Source: Scheffersomyces stipitis CBS 6054
Lineage: Eukaryota > Ascomycota > Pichiomycetes > Serinales > Debaryomycetaceae
Direction: 5' to 3'
NCBI RefSeq assembly: GCF_000209165.1
Contig: NC_009042.1
Coordinates: forward strand, 124,001 to 188,000
DNA: 64,000 nt
Position numbers and translations under genes: made by a program. Under the pieces are notes generated by a model. The model did no database searches. It was not told the origin of the DNA and saw only the letters and a list, made by a program, of their open reading frames with translations. Shown in pieces: positions 20,801 through 29,892 of this stretch; the stretch's first letter is position 1; each line of letters begins with the position of its first letter.

Positions 20801-21353
20801 CTATAAATCGTTTCCAATTCAGTCTGATCCTTTCCATGTTGATACTGCTGGATTCTGCCTGCATTCTCCCATAGAGCAAGTCTAGTTGAGATGCAACATC
20901 TTGTTCTTCCAAAGGTCTCTTACTCAGTCTTTGCTCTCTTTCTTCTTGTTCGATTTGGATCTGTTTATCGAGATCTTCTGGATTTATGCCATTTAAGTAT
21001 TCGTTAATGGCTAGCCGCACGAAATTGGCTTCCGTATGATACTTTGAATATAGATAGTTCACTATATGAGGTGCAATGTAGCCAACGGTGGCCGATAGCT
21101 GGCTCTCTAAGAGACCTCGAGCCAAAGTCTCATCGGACATTTTATCTGAAGTTACAGGCTCATTCTGAATTGTATTTTTGTTTGTAGTGGAGACTACTAT
21201 ACCAGTGGCACTCACTTCTGTAACGTCTTCTAGATCTTCGTCTTGAACAAAGAGCGATGCTTCACTCGAAGAGGCGTTGGGAAATGAATTGGAATTTTGC
21301 AGCTCTTTCTTCACTGAAGCTTGCTTGAAGAAGCGCTGTTTCACGATCGTCAT
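17835..21353 (-). CDS. RAD5: SNF2-family helicase and RING ubiquitin ligase Rad5
   Basis: 1172 residues (1169 in S. cerevisiae). Rad5 poly-ubiquitinates PCNA and reverses stalled forks in error-free damage tolerance. Visible in order: a disordered N-terminus; a HIRAN-like region (about residues 180-330, GSVDVQAWATRP); helicase motif I (ADEMGLGKT, near residue 545); a DEGH motif II (LDEGHNIRN); a RING finger inserted between helicase lobes (CSICTQ...CPNCRD, about 898-942); and a second RecA lobe ending in motif VI, DQAIDRIHRIGQ. The RING placement separates Rad5 from Rad16 and Uls1. The ATG at 21353 is the first in frame. A GCGCGT element lies about 110 nt upstream. Confidence 0.96.
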   Translation of the reverse strand: MTIVKQRFFKQASVKKELQNSNSFPNASSSEASLFVQDEDLEDVTEVSATGIVVSTTNKNTIQNEPVTSDKMSDETLARGLLESQLSATVGYIAPHIVNYLYSKYHTEANFVRLAINEYLNGINPEDLDKQIQIEQEEREQRLSKRPLEEQDVASQLDLLYGRMQAESSSINMERIRLNWKRFIGSVDVQAWATRPTMQPLQYSDRLIIKRLIPRKSTINNSSIIRLCTVPKNTMDTGREIGRIPEDLTRIFAPLIDLDIAFFEATVLETTKRRLSTGDSFIIQIDIYLQNTAFKFKQFDDDDAQDLKRQRTQAIKLNFNFATESEGEATLRLRQFALSKLFERLEIKPTRTLDGNTTSADVEDTSLELSTQNPEDEAIVLDSDNEIDVDAEQVKPIDSVNLDQLKEFYQANNQSKLLNSLPETTTPPKENFSLDLRAYQKHGLSWMLTREKEHDLLEKIAAENGDTAFSTQSRTTVRESSEGILNPLWRRYKWPKNLSFKAQKKTEEAEDNNDRYFYANMYNGEMSQEKPIIKSSLKGGILADEMGLGKTISALALINSVPYSATEEARISTKPYASKTTLVVVPMSLLNQWKSEFDKTNNNPNHFCHIYYGGQTSSLSYLLVNNKAKDVPVVMLTTYGTILNEYTRLAKLRDPNGNLSPVGLYSVDYFRIILDEGHNIRNRSTKTAKAIYELALSRRWILTGTPIINRLDDLYSLVRFLDLDPWSNFSYWKTFVTLPFEQKKVSKALDVIKSILEPIFLRRTKNMKLKSGKPLVELPAKQVIIEEIKFNDKEEKLYNWLKARASSTFREGLKSGQILKQYSQILTHILRLRQACCHRDLLGSENDMEEDATEVLKDEETDSFLKGMFQSKIEGFENETKMKEVMYSLYERIDLKDSECSICTQTPISIGEMAVTPCGHQFCFTCLLEHIDFQENDKSRLCPNCRDPISKYRLFKLRSRATSHKEINFHSTKELRDPSKDYPFQIYLYDPDKSSSKIQALITHLRTIRDLNPGEKVIVFSQFSSYLDILENELKIQGGRDFVIHKFDGRLQLLERQKVLDKFNDNTGHDGVTILLLSLKAGGVGLNLTTASRAFMMDPWWSPSVEDQAIDRIHRIGQNETVKVVRFIMSNSIETKMLKIQERKKQIGEIVAAEEEERRKRRIEEIQILFEE

Positions 21354-21888
21354 TAATACGTCGAAAAGGACAAGGAGTATAGCATCAGGTTGAAGAAAGA
21401 GGACGTGAATATATTCTATCCCGAAATCTTTTAACAGCCATTTGAAGCGCGCAGGATAATCTGCGCGTAGAAAATAGAATCTTGCAAAAATACGTGGTAG
21501 CGCGCGGCAGATATAGGCATTTGGATTCTTCAGTAGATATTCGAGGTTAAATATTCAAGATTTGATAGTACCATTTAGCCTTAATTCATCCATATTTTGC
21601 TTGTGTATTCTGTTCGAATACCTACATGTGGTCTATTTATTGCATGCATTAACTAAACTACCTAGAATAAGTAATGAGATATGATTAAAGTGCACACATT
21701 CCTGTAGTGTAACCTGTGAATATGACGAATTTGTATGAAGTCTAAGAAATGGTATAACCTATGTGTATAATATGCAAAGCCTTTCAATCGGCACCGGTGG
21801 CCGATATAAGAAATGGGGGAGTAATTACAGGTCCGATCGAGGACAATTGGACGAAGAAATGAAAAAGGGACTAGTTTTAATCGCAGCC
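21354..21888. promoter_or_regulatory. RAD5 upstream region
   Basis: 535 nt; both flanking genes are on the minus strand, so this holds the RAD5 promoter and the wall-protein 3' flank. GCGCGC near 21447, GCGCGT at 21463-21468 and CGCGCG at 21501-21506 cluster within 60 nt. The second contains the MBF core. No gene seen. Confidence 0.5.
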
Positions 21889-24800
21889 TTAATGTATAAA
21901 GACAGCAACTAACATTATTACAACTGCAGAGATGACGGACCTCTTGGAGTTCAAGTTAGCTGCAGCACCTTCAGGAGTAAACGTTACGACGGGGATCAAT
22001 GGAGAAGATGATGACTCACCAACTGGTATACTTTGTGATTCAGTGGTGCCCGTGTAGAGAGAAGTAATAGTAATGGTTGTTCCGATGGTCGTGGTTCCCA
22101 GTTCTTCTTCAGCTGGAGCTTCAGGTTCTGCCTGAGAAGCCTCTGGAGAAGCTGGTTCTTCCTGTGTGGAAGCCTCTGGAACAGGGTATGCGGTGGTCAA
22201 CGTTGTTGGTTGAGGAAGTGGGGTGGTGGGTTGCTCAATAACGGTAGTTGGGTTGCCACCTTCGTCAGTAGTGACAATGGTGTTTGGAGCAGGAGCCTCT
22301 GGAGTAACAACAACAGTGAGTGGAGTATCACCACTAGCAGTTGTCACAATAGTAGTTGGTGGGACAACAACCGTGACTGGCGTTTCATTTTCAGCAGTTG
22401 TGACGGTTGTAGAAGGAGGAATGATTAAGGTGGTGATCACTCCTTCAGAAGTGGAGAGAATAGTAGTTGGAGGAACAACAACTGTGACAGGCTCTCCGCT
22501 GGAGGCAGTGGTGATCACAGTCGTAGGAGGAACAATAACTGTGATAGGTTCTCCGCTTGAGACAGTGGTGATTACAGTTGTAGGAGTAGGAACAGCTGTG
22601 GTTACCTTACTAGTTGGTGTGATCTCTGATTCAGGGCAAGTAACAACTATAACAGTAGTCACATCTGATTCGGTGATGGTAATGAGAGTATCTGTTTCAG
22701 TACCAGTCCACGATGAAGTAGTGATTGTCACAGGTCCAGTTGGTGAACTGGTAGGTGTAACGTCTGATTCAGGGCAAGTAACAACTATAACAGTAGTCAC
22801 ATCTGATTCGGTGATGGTAATGAGAGTATCTGTTTCAGTACCAGTCCATGATGAAGTAGTGATTGTCACAGGTCCAGTTGGTGAACTGGTAGGTGTAACG
22901 TCTGATTCAGGGCAAGTAACAACTATAACAGTAGTCACATCTGATTCGGTGATGGTAATGAGAGTATCTGTTTCAGTACCAGTCCACGATGAAGTAGTGA
23001 TTGTCACAGGTTCAGTTTGAGAATTAGTTGCTTCGCTGCTAGTAACCTCGGGGGAACTCGATGGAGTACAGGTTGGACACTCTGTAGAGCTTGTCTCAAA
23101 GGAACTCGAAGGAGTACATGTTGGACACTCAGTCGAGCTTGTTTCTTCAGAGGATGCAGCAGACGATTCAGTTGAAATTGTCTCGAACGAACTCGAAGGA
23201 GTGGGAGTACATGTTGGACACTCAGTAGAGCTTGTTTCTTCAGAAGATGCAGATGAGGGTTCACTTGAGCTTGCCTCTTCAGATAATGTAGAAACAGACG
23301 ATTCAGTTGAGCTTGTCTCTTCAGATGATGTAGAAAGAGATGATTCAGTTGAGCTTGTTTCTTCAGAAGATGCAACAGATGATTCAGTTGAGCTTGTCTG
23401 TTCGGAAGCTGGTGGCACAACACTGGACACTGGTTCCAACGAAGTCAGATAGGATGTGGAACTGGAAGTAGTTGGGATGATCACGATTACAGTTGTAGTA
23501 GTACCGTCAGTTTCAACTACTGTTGTAGTAGTTGTTGTTGTTTCAGTACCAGTCCAGGTTGAAGTTATCGTAGTAAGTGACACTTCAATACTGCTGGTAG
23601 TAGTGGTACTAGAGTTCACGAATATTGAACTAGAAAGTGAAGAACTTGGTACCTCCGTACTGCTGATAGAGTTCACATATGTAGAACTGGAGATCAAACT
23701 GCTTGAAGTTTGTACTTCGCTAGAAGTGTTCACCAATGAAGAACTAGGAATCCAAGAACTAGACACTGGTTCCAATGAAGTCAGATAAGATGTGGAACTG
23801 GAAGTAGTAGGGATGATCACGATCACAGTGGTAGTAGTGCCTTCGATATCTGTTACAGTTGTGGTTGTCGTTTCAGTACCAGTCCAGGTTGAAGTGATAG
23901 TAACAACTGGAACCGTGGTGTTCAAATATGTAGAACTAGAGATCAAACTGCTCGAAGATGGTATTTCACTGCTAGTGTTCTCATATGTAGAACTGGAGAT
24001 CAAACTACTCGAAGAAGGTATTTCGCTGGTAGTGTTCACATACGTAGAACTAGGAATCCAAGAACTAGACACTGGTTCCAATGAAGTCAGATAAGATGTG
24101 GAACTGGAAGTAGTAGGAATGATCACGATCACAGTGGTAGTAGTGCCTTCGATATCTGTTACAGTTGTGGTAGTCGTTTCAGTACCAGTCCAGGTGGAAG
24201 TGATAGTAACAACTGGAACCGTGGTGTTCAAATATGTAGAACTAGAGATCAAACTGCTCGAAGATGGTATTTCGCTGGTAGTGTTCACATATGTAGAACT
24301 GGAGATCAAACTGCTCGAAGTTTGTACTTCGCTGGAAGTGTTCTCATATGTGGAACTAGAAATCAAAGTACTGGACTGCGACTCTTCACTGCTAGTAGTA
24401 TTGAAGTAAGTAGAAGAACTTACTTCACTTGAGGTAGTTGGGACTATAACGATCACGGTGGTAGTAGTGCCTTCGATATCTGTTACAGTTGTGGTTGTCG
24501 TTTCAGTACCAGTCCAGGTTGAAGTGAGAGTAACAACTGGAACCGTGGTGTTCAAATATGTAGAACTAGAGATCAAACTGCTCGAAGAAGGTATTTCGCT
24601 GGTAGTGTTCACATATGTAGAACTGGAGATCAAACTGCTCGAAGTTTGTACTTCGCTGGAAGTGTTCTCATATGTGGAACTAGAAATCAAAGTACTGGAC
24701 TGCGACTCTTCACTGCTAGTAGTATTGAAGTAAGTAGAAGAACTTACTTCACTTGAGGTAGTTGGGACTATAACGATCACGGTGGTAGTAGTGCCTTCGA

Positions 24801-26121
24801 TATCTGTTACAGTTGTGGTTGTCGTTTCAGTACCAGTCCAGGTTGAAGTGAGAGTAACAACTGGAACCGTGGTGTTCAAATATGTAGAACTAGAGATCAA
24901 ACTGCTCGAAGAAGGTATTTCGCTGGTAGTGTTCACATATGTAGAACTAGAAATCACACTGCTCGAGGATGGTATATCGCTGGTAGTGTTCACATACGTC
25001 GAACTGGAGATCAAACTGCTCGAAGTTTGTACTTCACTGCTAGTAGTATTGAGGTAAGTAGAAGAGCCTACTTCACTGGAAGAAGTTGGGATGATAACGA
25101 TCACAGTGGTAGTAGTGCCTTCGATGTCTGTTACAGTTGTGGTTGTCGTTTCAGTACCAGTCCAGGTGGAAGTGATAGTAACAACTGGAACCGTGGTGTT
25201 CAAATATGTAGAACTAGAGATCAAACTGCTCGAAGATGGAATTTCACTGCTAGTGTTCTCATATGTAGAACTGGAGATCAAACTACTCGAAGAAGGTATT
25301 TCGCTGGTAGTGTTCACATACGTCGAACTAGATGTCAAACTGCTCGAGGATGGTACTTCACTGCTAGTGTTCTCATACGTGGAACTAGAAATCAAAGTAC
25401 TGGACTGCGACTCTTCACTGCTAGTAGTATTGAAGTAAGTAGAAGAACTTACTTCACTTGAGGTAGTTGGGACTATAACGATCACGGTGGTAGTAGTGCC
25501 TTCGATGTCTGTTACAGTTGTGGTTGTCGTTTCAGTACCAGTCCAGGTGGAAGTGATGGTGACAACTGGAACTTCGGAACTGGAAATATCCACTGAAGAT
25601 GAACTAGTCAAGCTACTGGATGAAATTACTTCACTAGAGGAATTTTCTTCACTTGATGTTGTTGGAACGATGATAACAACGACAGTTGTGGTTGCACCAT
25701 CAATTATGGTTGTAGTGGTAGTGGTGGTTTCAGTTCCAGTCCAAGTTGAAGTGATACTGATAGTTGATACTTCAGCACTAGTAATCCAAGTACTGGTAGA
25801 AGTCTCTTCTTCACTACTTGAATTGAGTTCAGATGAAGTTGAAACGTCTTCACTGGAAGACGTTGGAACGATGACAATAACAGTAGTTGTATCACCATCA
25901 GTTTGAAGAACTGTTGCTGTAGTGGTCTGGGTGCCAGTCCAAGTGGAAGTGATTGTCACCGCAGGGTCGGTAAGAGCTGTCGAACTTGGAACTGGTGTAT
26001 AACTGGTTGTGTCTTCTATTGGTGTGATTGTTGTTTCCTCCAGAGTGAAGTTAATGAAGACATTGCCCGCCCATGCTGTGGCAAACCATAAGGCAGGTAT
26101 TATTCTTCTGTGAAGAATCAT
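21889..26121 (-). CDS. Repeat-rich GPI-type cell-wall protein (adhesin-like stalk)
   Basis: 1410 residues. The N-terminal signal peptide ends in the hydrophobic stretch ALWFATAWAG. The C-terminus (SKRSVISAVVIMLVAVFIH) has the form of a GPI signal. Almost everything between is Ser/Thr: nine units with ITSTWTGTET or a close variant followed by a VIVI(V/I)PT block, then three 46-residue SSWTGTETDTLITITES units. Next come five or so roughly 22-residue PPTTVITTASSGEPVTVVV units and a short Pro/Glu-rich spacer. A Cys-bearing ECPTCTP motif occurs three times. No PA14, ALS-type or Hyr/Iff-type binding domain is visible; repeats begin within about 50 residues of the start. The WTGT blocks resemble the repeat region of Flo/Pga-type mannoproteins. 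Probably a heavily O-mannosylated wall protein; the ligand, if any, is unknown. Expect length variation between strains. Confidence 0.88.
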   Translation of the reverse strand: MILHRRIIPALWFATAWAGNVFINFTLEETTITPIEDTTSYTPVPSSTALTDPAVTITSTWTGTQTTTATVLQTDGDTTTVIVIVPTSSSEDVSTSSELNSSSEEETSTSTWITSAEVSTISITSTWTGTETTTTTTTIIDGATTTVVVIIVPTTSSEENSSSEVISSSSLTSSSSVDISSSEVPVVTITSTWTGTETTTTTVTDIEGTTTTVIVIVPTTSSEVSSSTYFNTTSSEESQSSTLISSSTYENTSSEVPSSSSLTSSSTYVNTTSEIPSSSSLISSSTYENTSSEIPSSSSLISSSTYLNTTVPVVTITSTWTGTETTTTTVTDIEGTTTTVIVIIPTSSSEVGSSTYLNTTSSEVQTSSSLISSSTYVNTTSDIPSSSSVISSSTYVNTTSEIPSSSSLISSSTYLNTTVPVVTLTSTWTGTETTTTTVTDIEGTTTTVIVIVPTTSSEVSSSTYFNTTSSEESQSSTLISSSTYENTSSEVQTSSSLISSSTYVNTTSEIPSSSSLISSSTYLNTTVPVVTLTSTWTGTETTTTTVTDIEGTTTTVIVIVPTTSSEVSSSTYFNTTSSEESQSSTLISSSTYENTSSEVQTSSSLISSSTYVNTTSEIPSSSSLISSSTYLNTTVPVVTITSTWTGTETTTTTVTDIEGTTTTVIVIIPTTSSSTSYLTSLEPVSSSWIPSSTYVNTTSEIPSSSSLISSSTYENTSSEIPSSSSLISSSTYLNTTVPVVTITSTWTGTETTTTTVTDIEGTTTTVIVIIPTTSSSTSYLTSLEPVSSSWIPSSSLVNTSSEVQTSSSLISSSTYVNSISSTEVPSSSLSSSIFVNSSTTTTSSIEVSLTTITSTWTGTETTTTTTTVVETDGTTTTVIVIIPTTSSSTSYLTSLEPVSSVVPPASEQTSSTESSVASSEETSSTESSLSTSSEETSSTESSVSTLSEEASSSEPSSASSEETSSTECPTCTPTPSSSFETISTESSAASSEETSSTECPTCTPSSSFETSSTECPTCTPSSSPEVTSSEATNSQTEPVTITTSSWTGTETDTLITITESDVTTVIVVTCPESDVTPTSSPTGPVTITTSSWTGTETDTLITITESDVTTVIVVTCPESDVTPTSSPTGPVTITTSSWTGTETDTLITITESDVTTVIVVTCPESEITPTSKVTTAVPTPTTVITTVSSGEPITVIVPPTTVITTASSGEPVTVVVPPTTILSTSEGVITTLIIPPSTTVTTAENETPVTVVVPPTTIVTTASGDTPLTVVVTPEAPAPNTIVTTDEGGNPTTVIEQPTTPLPQPTTLTTAYPVPEASTQEEPASPEASQAEPEAPAEEELGTTTIGTTITITSLYTGTTESQSIPVGESSSSPLIPVVTFTPEGAAANLNSKRSVISAVVIMLVAVFIH
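22625..23012. repeat. Three tandem 138-bp coding repeats
   Basis: Copies start at 22625, 22763 and 22901, exactly 138 bp (46 codons) apart, and are nearly identical; one difference noticed is cac versus cat. They encode the SSWTGTETDT units of the wall protein. The last copy breaks down near 23009. Near-identity points to recent duplication or gene conversion. Confidence 0.9.
23767..25560. repeat. Six long coding repeats of 306-381 bp
   Basis: The marker word gtgccttcgat occurs at 23837, 24143, 24467, 24791, 25115 and 25496. The spacings are 306, 324, 324, 324 and 381 bp, all multiples of three. The 324-bp copies around 24340 and 24660 are almost identical over their full length. These encode the VTDIEG-type WTGT units and their STYxNT spacers in the wall protein. 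Confidence 0.88.
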
Positions 26122-29100
26122 GTTAAAAACGAATGACTATAGTTGGTGATCCTAGTGATGAAGTCTCTTCAAACTTATAGAAATTGGAGGGGATAACATC
26201 CTTGATATATATAACTACTGAAATATGGCCAGGGAAAGAGTATCCAATTCTCTCGTCATAATTATGACATTTTGGGTTCCGTCTAAAACCTTAGTTGAGG
26301 CAAATCTAGTCTTCAAGAAAGCATATATGCATAAGCCTGACGTACAAGTTCGCATCAATTTACATTCCCACGTACAAGTAGATCCTCGAAGTAGATGAAG
26401 GGCCACTATCTGCAATGTCTCAAATAATAGGCAATATATCTCCCCAGACGCGGCGGAATAATTTTGTGAATCTTGTAAAGGTCAAATGGCAAATATTTGA
26501 AGGCTGAAGGTGATGACATGCATGGCCGAATAGTAACGTGAAATTATAATTGGCAACATATTATACGATTCGAGATCTTTGGACCTGGTATGTGCTGGGG
26601 AATGTTAAGAGAGTAGCTTTCAATTTCATTACACCACAAATGTACAGAATTTTTCGCAATAGCCATTTTGTGTTATTTTATTGTATTATTTTTTATTTTT
26701 GCAACTACTTTTCCTTCTCATGCAGCACATTTTTAGGGAGAGTTAACGCACTCATTTTTTTATTTGTCTCCAGGGGTTTGATGGAAGTCAAAAGGGTTCG
26801 AAGTTCTGGTCAAAGTGCGATCTGCTTTCAAAGAAACGCTGATAAAGGTTTGCCACTCTATCCCGAAGAAATAGTAATTGAAGATGTCTGCTATATTATA
26901 AGGTGAATGTATTCGAAACCAGTCATCTTGGGAGGATTCTCTTGGAAGTTGTTGGCAGTGTCAGCCTTTAGAAATTGCAAATACATGAGGAGATCACCAA
27001 CCTTCAATCTTGGTGCCTGGAATTTTGACCTCTTCGTTATTCCAAAAACATACAGGGGATCGACAAATTCGATAGTCAACTAACAAATTGGACCGCTAAC
27101 CTTAATGTTCGTCTAAAGCATAAAAATATTCACGGTCTAAGAAGGCTTGGATAGTGCATGAGGAACATTTCTTAGCTCTACACTGCTCTGTTTTCCTAGT
27201 TAAAAATTAATGTATATCTTTTGAACTTCGAGATGAACCCCCAGAATACCATGACTTGCAAGGGCCAAGCTTATGAAGTCATATAGGTGTTCAACATTTT
27301 TTGGTCAATACTCGTTAACTTATGAACAATTTTCTATATTCTCAGATGCTATGTAAGTGCAAGATGACGCACCAAGGAGCCTGTTTGAAGGAGATAGCAG
27401 TTAGTCTCGATCAGAAAAAGCAGGTGGTGACCGAAAGGTGACAATTCCATGTGTCCTCATGTTGAGCTCCGACTTCTGAAATGCCCTTAAGAGCCTTACG
27501 AAGTTTTAGGCGATACTTTAGACTTCTCGAGTATTCTGGAAACTGTGCTAGGGGCATTTGTTTACTTAGTTCCTGACATCATATGTGGCGTGTTTTCGAA
27601 ATAGGATACGCGACTATGGAAGAAATGTGAAGAATACAATCGACAAATCACAAAACAAACAGAGCAGAGTAGCGTAACGTTGACAGGTGAAATACAGCAA
27701 GTCATCATCATGGAACCTTCCTCTGACTCGTCCCGTTTGGTCAAAGAGAGCGTCAATCAGAGAACAATTCTTTGTTACCTCTCGAAGGGTCTAAAAAGGT
27801 TGTTATTTTTTAGTCTGCTAGCTAAAATTGACTAGGCGATATTAAGCATGTAGGTTATAGGGTCAAACTGCAAGCACGCCCCACAAAATTCGAGGTTCAA
27901 GGTCCAGGCAATGAAATTGATGAGGTGCCCTGTCGTTATTGTAGTTCAAGAAGACAAAATGACATCCAATTTCTTCTTCCATATTTCATATTCTGGAACG
28001 GGATAAGTATTCTATAGGACATGTTCATTCAATTTGGCTTTTAACGTTTTCTATCTTATATTTTTTACAAACCGAACATGTTTAAAGGATAGACACTTTG
28101 CTAAAAGTTGCAGGAAATAGACTGTAAAAGTCCTCGAATCCTATTTCAAGAACAAGGAATTAGACATGAGCGTACCAGGGGTACATTCATTCTCGTTAGT
28201 CGGGTCCTCTCGCGTGATTAGGGTTTCCGCATAGACCCGCCCTATAACTTGTGAATGCGCCCTGAACGCATGAATGTACCAATTCCTGGTTTTGAAACAA
28301 AATCCTGTGAGATTCGACCCAAAATTTGACAATTCATAGTTGAGAGTAAACAAACAATGCCTGTGGGTAACCTGCCCTGGGTAAGGTTGATGATGAATAG
28401 AAGAACGAAGGAACTACAAGCCACCGCATCCATTACCTTTTGGGCGTAATTAATTCTACTTTACTTCTGTTTCAATAAATTACATGCCTGCCAATTTCAG
28501 ATGCTTAGCTAATGAATAACATTCAACTTGTGAAATTGACTACAGTTTCGGCAAGCAATTAGCTATTGTCTCGAGATCGGGGTGATAATTAATAATTATG
28601 GTTGGAACTATAATTGTATTGTGGTTGCTTAACCGACAAAGCCGACCAATTGTCATGTTCGGGGGCCGGCTATTAATTGCTTCCATTTAGGTTGTAGAGT
28701 TATGCCTATATTGTGGTTTCATTTTCATTAGAAGGCGCTGGAAAGTGTAGTTGGTCACCATGTTAAATGAGATGTGCTGGGCCAGAAGGCTATTGCTTGT
28801 TCATGTGCTGTTTTCATTAATCGTTCATTAATCTCGCCTCGATTGTACTATTGTAATAACACAGATGAATGTAGTATTCAAATGAAATTTCATCTGCTGC
28901 TTTTGTTTTCTCAATTGAGAATTGATTGACTAATTCGATAAAATTGTATTTGGATTTAGCACTGTTTGGTCTCTCACGTTCTTGCCTACTTATCCGCCTG
29001 TTACAGAGAACAACGTAGATTGCCAACTCCTACTTTTATTTGCTCTGTTTATTGACAATCCAAATAGAGAATGTGAGAATTTTTTAAACTACCAATAAAC

Positions 29101-29271
29101 GGTGAAGAAGCTCGTAAAGTCAACATCACCAAGAATGTTTATCAATTTATCAAGGTATGTTTACATTATTGGATAAAATAAACAAGAAAGTTTAGATCCC
29201 ATATTTACTTCTGCAGCCGATACTCCATTGTTGAATATGGCCGTTGACGGCTGAAATTGAGACTTCCCTGT

Positions 29272-29299
29272 TTATTGAAAACTAGTTATTGAAAACTAG
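29272..29299. repeat. Two exact tandem 14-bp repeats
   Basis: The word ttattgaaaactag occurs twice head to tail (29272-29285 and 29286-29299), followed by ttaac. It lies about 600 nt upstream of ARO8. Meaning unknown. Confidence 0.7.
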
Positions 29300-29428
29300 T
29301 TAACAATTGAAGTCTTTTGCAGTTAGGAGAATTTTATTTATTCTCACTCTGCAAAATACTGTGTGCTATTTTTGATATTTATTTGTATGTCAGTGTTCTT
29401 TATATAATACACGATTTATATGTCAAAG

Positions 29429-29497
29429 TTCTCTGCAAATATTCCGATTGCTTTTTGGGTTTCGGAATTCTCTACATATATTCCGCAATTCTCTCCG
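29429..29497 (+). repeat. Repeated TTCTCT...TATTCCG elements upstream of ARO8
   Basis: An 18-bp element occurs at 29429-29446 and 29468-29485 (ttctct, five variable bases, then atattccg). A truncated copy ttctctccg is at 29489-29497. The CCG ends resemble half-sites of zinc-cluster regulators. The spacing does not fit the CCG-N7-CCG pattern I associate with Aro80, so no factor is assigned. Confidence 0.45.
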
Positions 29498-29892
29498 TAT
29501 AGTATAAATTTTCCCTTCACCATCCTGGCTCCATAGACTAGAAGTATAATGCCCATTTACGGTTTGCAACTGTCTGGATAGGAGTTTTATGGCTCTTCTT
29601 ATCGCCGTACGATTACTCATCTTGCGTCGCGTCCGTTTCCGGGAAGAATAGGCGCATCAGTTCCGGCGTATATGGACAATCTTGAACTTCAAAATTGTGG
29701 AGGATCTGTGAATCATATACTTTTTCATTCTTTTGCTCTTCTTTTTCTTTCCTCTTTTTTCTTTGATTTATTCCGTCTATACGTTCAGAAAATACAGTCT
29801 GGTTGTTGTCTCAATCTGACTCTCTTTTGGTTGTTGTACCTCGAATCTCTCTCTTCTCGACTCCAACTTTCATACTCGCTTAATTGTTCACC

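Larger units (their letters stand above)
26122..29892. other. 3.8 kb gene-poor interval
   Basis: The longest stretch in the window without a credible gene. Open frames here are under 120 codons, several start at non-ATG codons and none shows a recognisable domain. The left end is the wall-protein promoter, with a TATA-like gatatatataac near 26202. The right end is the ARO8 promoter. The middle (about 26.5-29.2 kb) is A/T-rich in patches with short GC islands such as gggggccggc near 28663. No LTR pair, tRNA or retrotransposon gene was recognised. It could be decayed sequence, an untranslated RNA locus, or a centromere-like region; none of these is shown. Confidence 0.5.

Noticed and set aside
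22223..25906. Long plus-strand open frames (up to 265 codons) opposite the wall-protein gene
   Set aside because: They mirror the repeat structure of the minus-strand gene, have Val/Thr-rich periodic sequence and no signal or domain. Lack of stops follows from the Ser/Thr codon bias of the repeats.
26550..26906. 118-codon frame in the gene-poor interval
   Set aside because: Starts at TTG, has random-looking composition and no domain.
27888..27910. tRNA B-box-like word (gaggttcaaggtcc)
   Set aside because: The flanking bases do not pair into a T-stem and no acceptor or anticodon arm follows. Similar words at 26795, 28313 and 54366 also fail.
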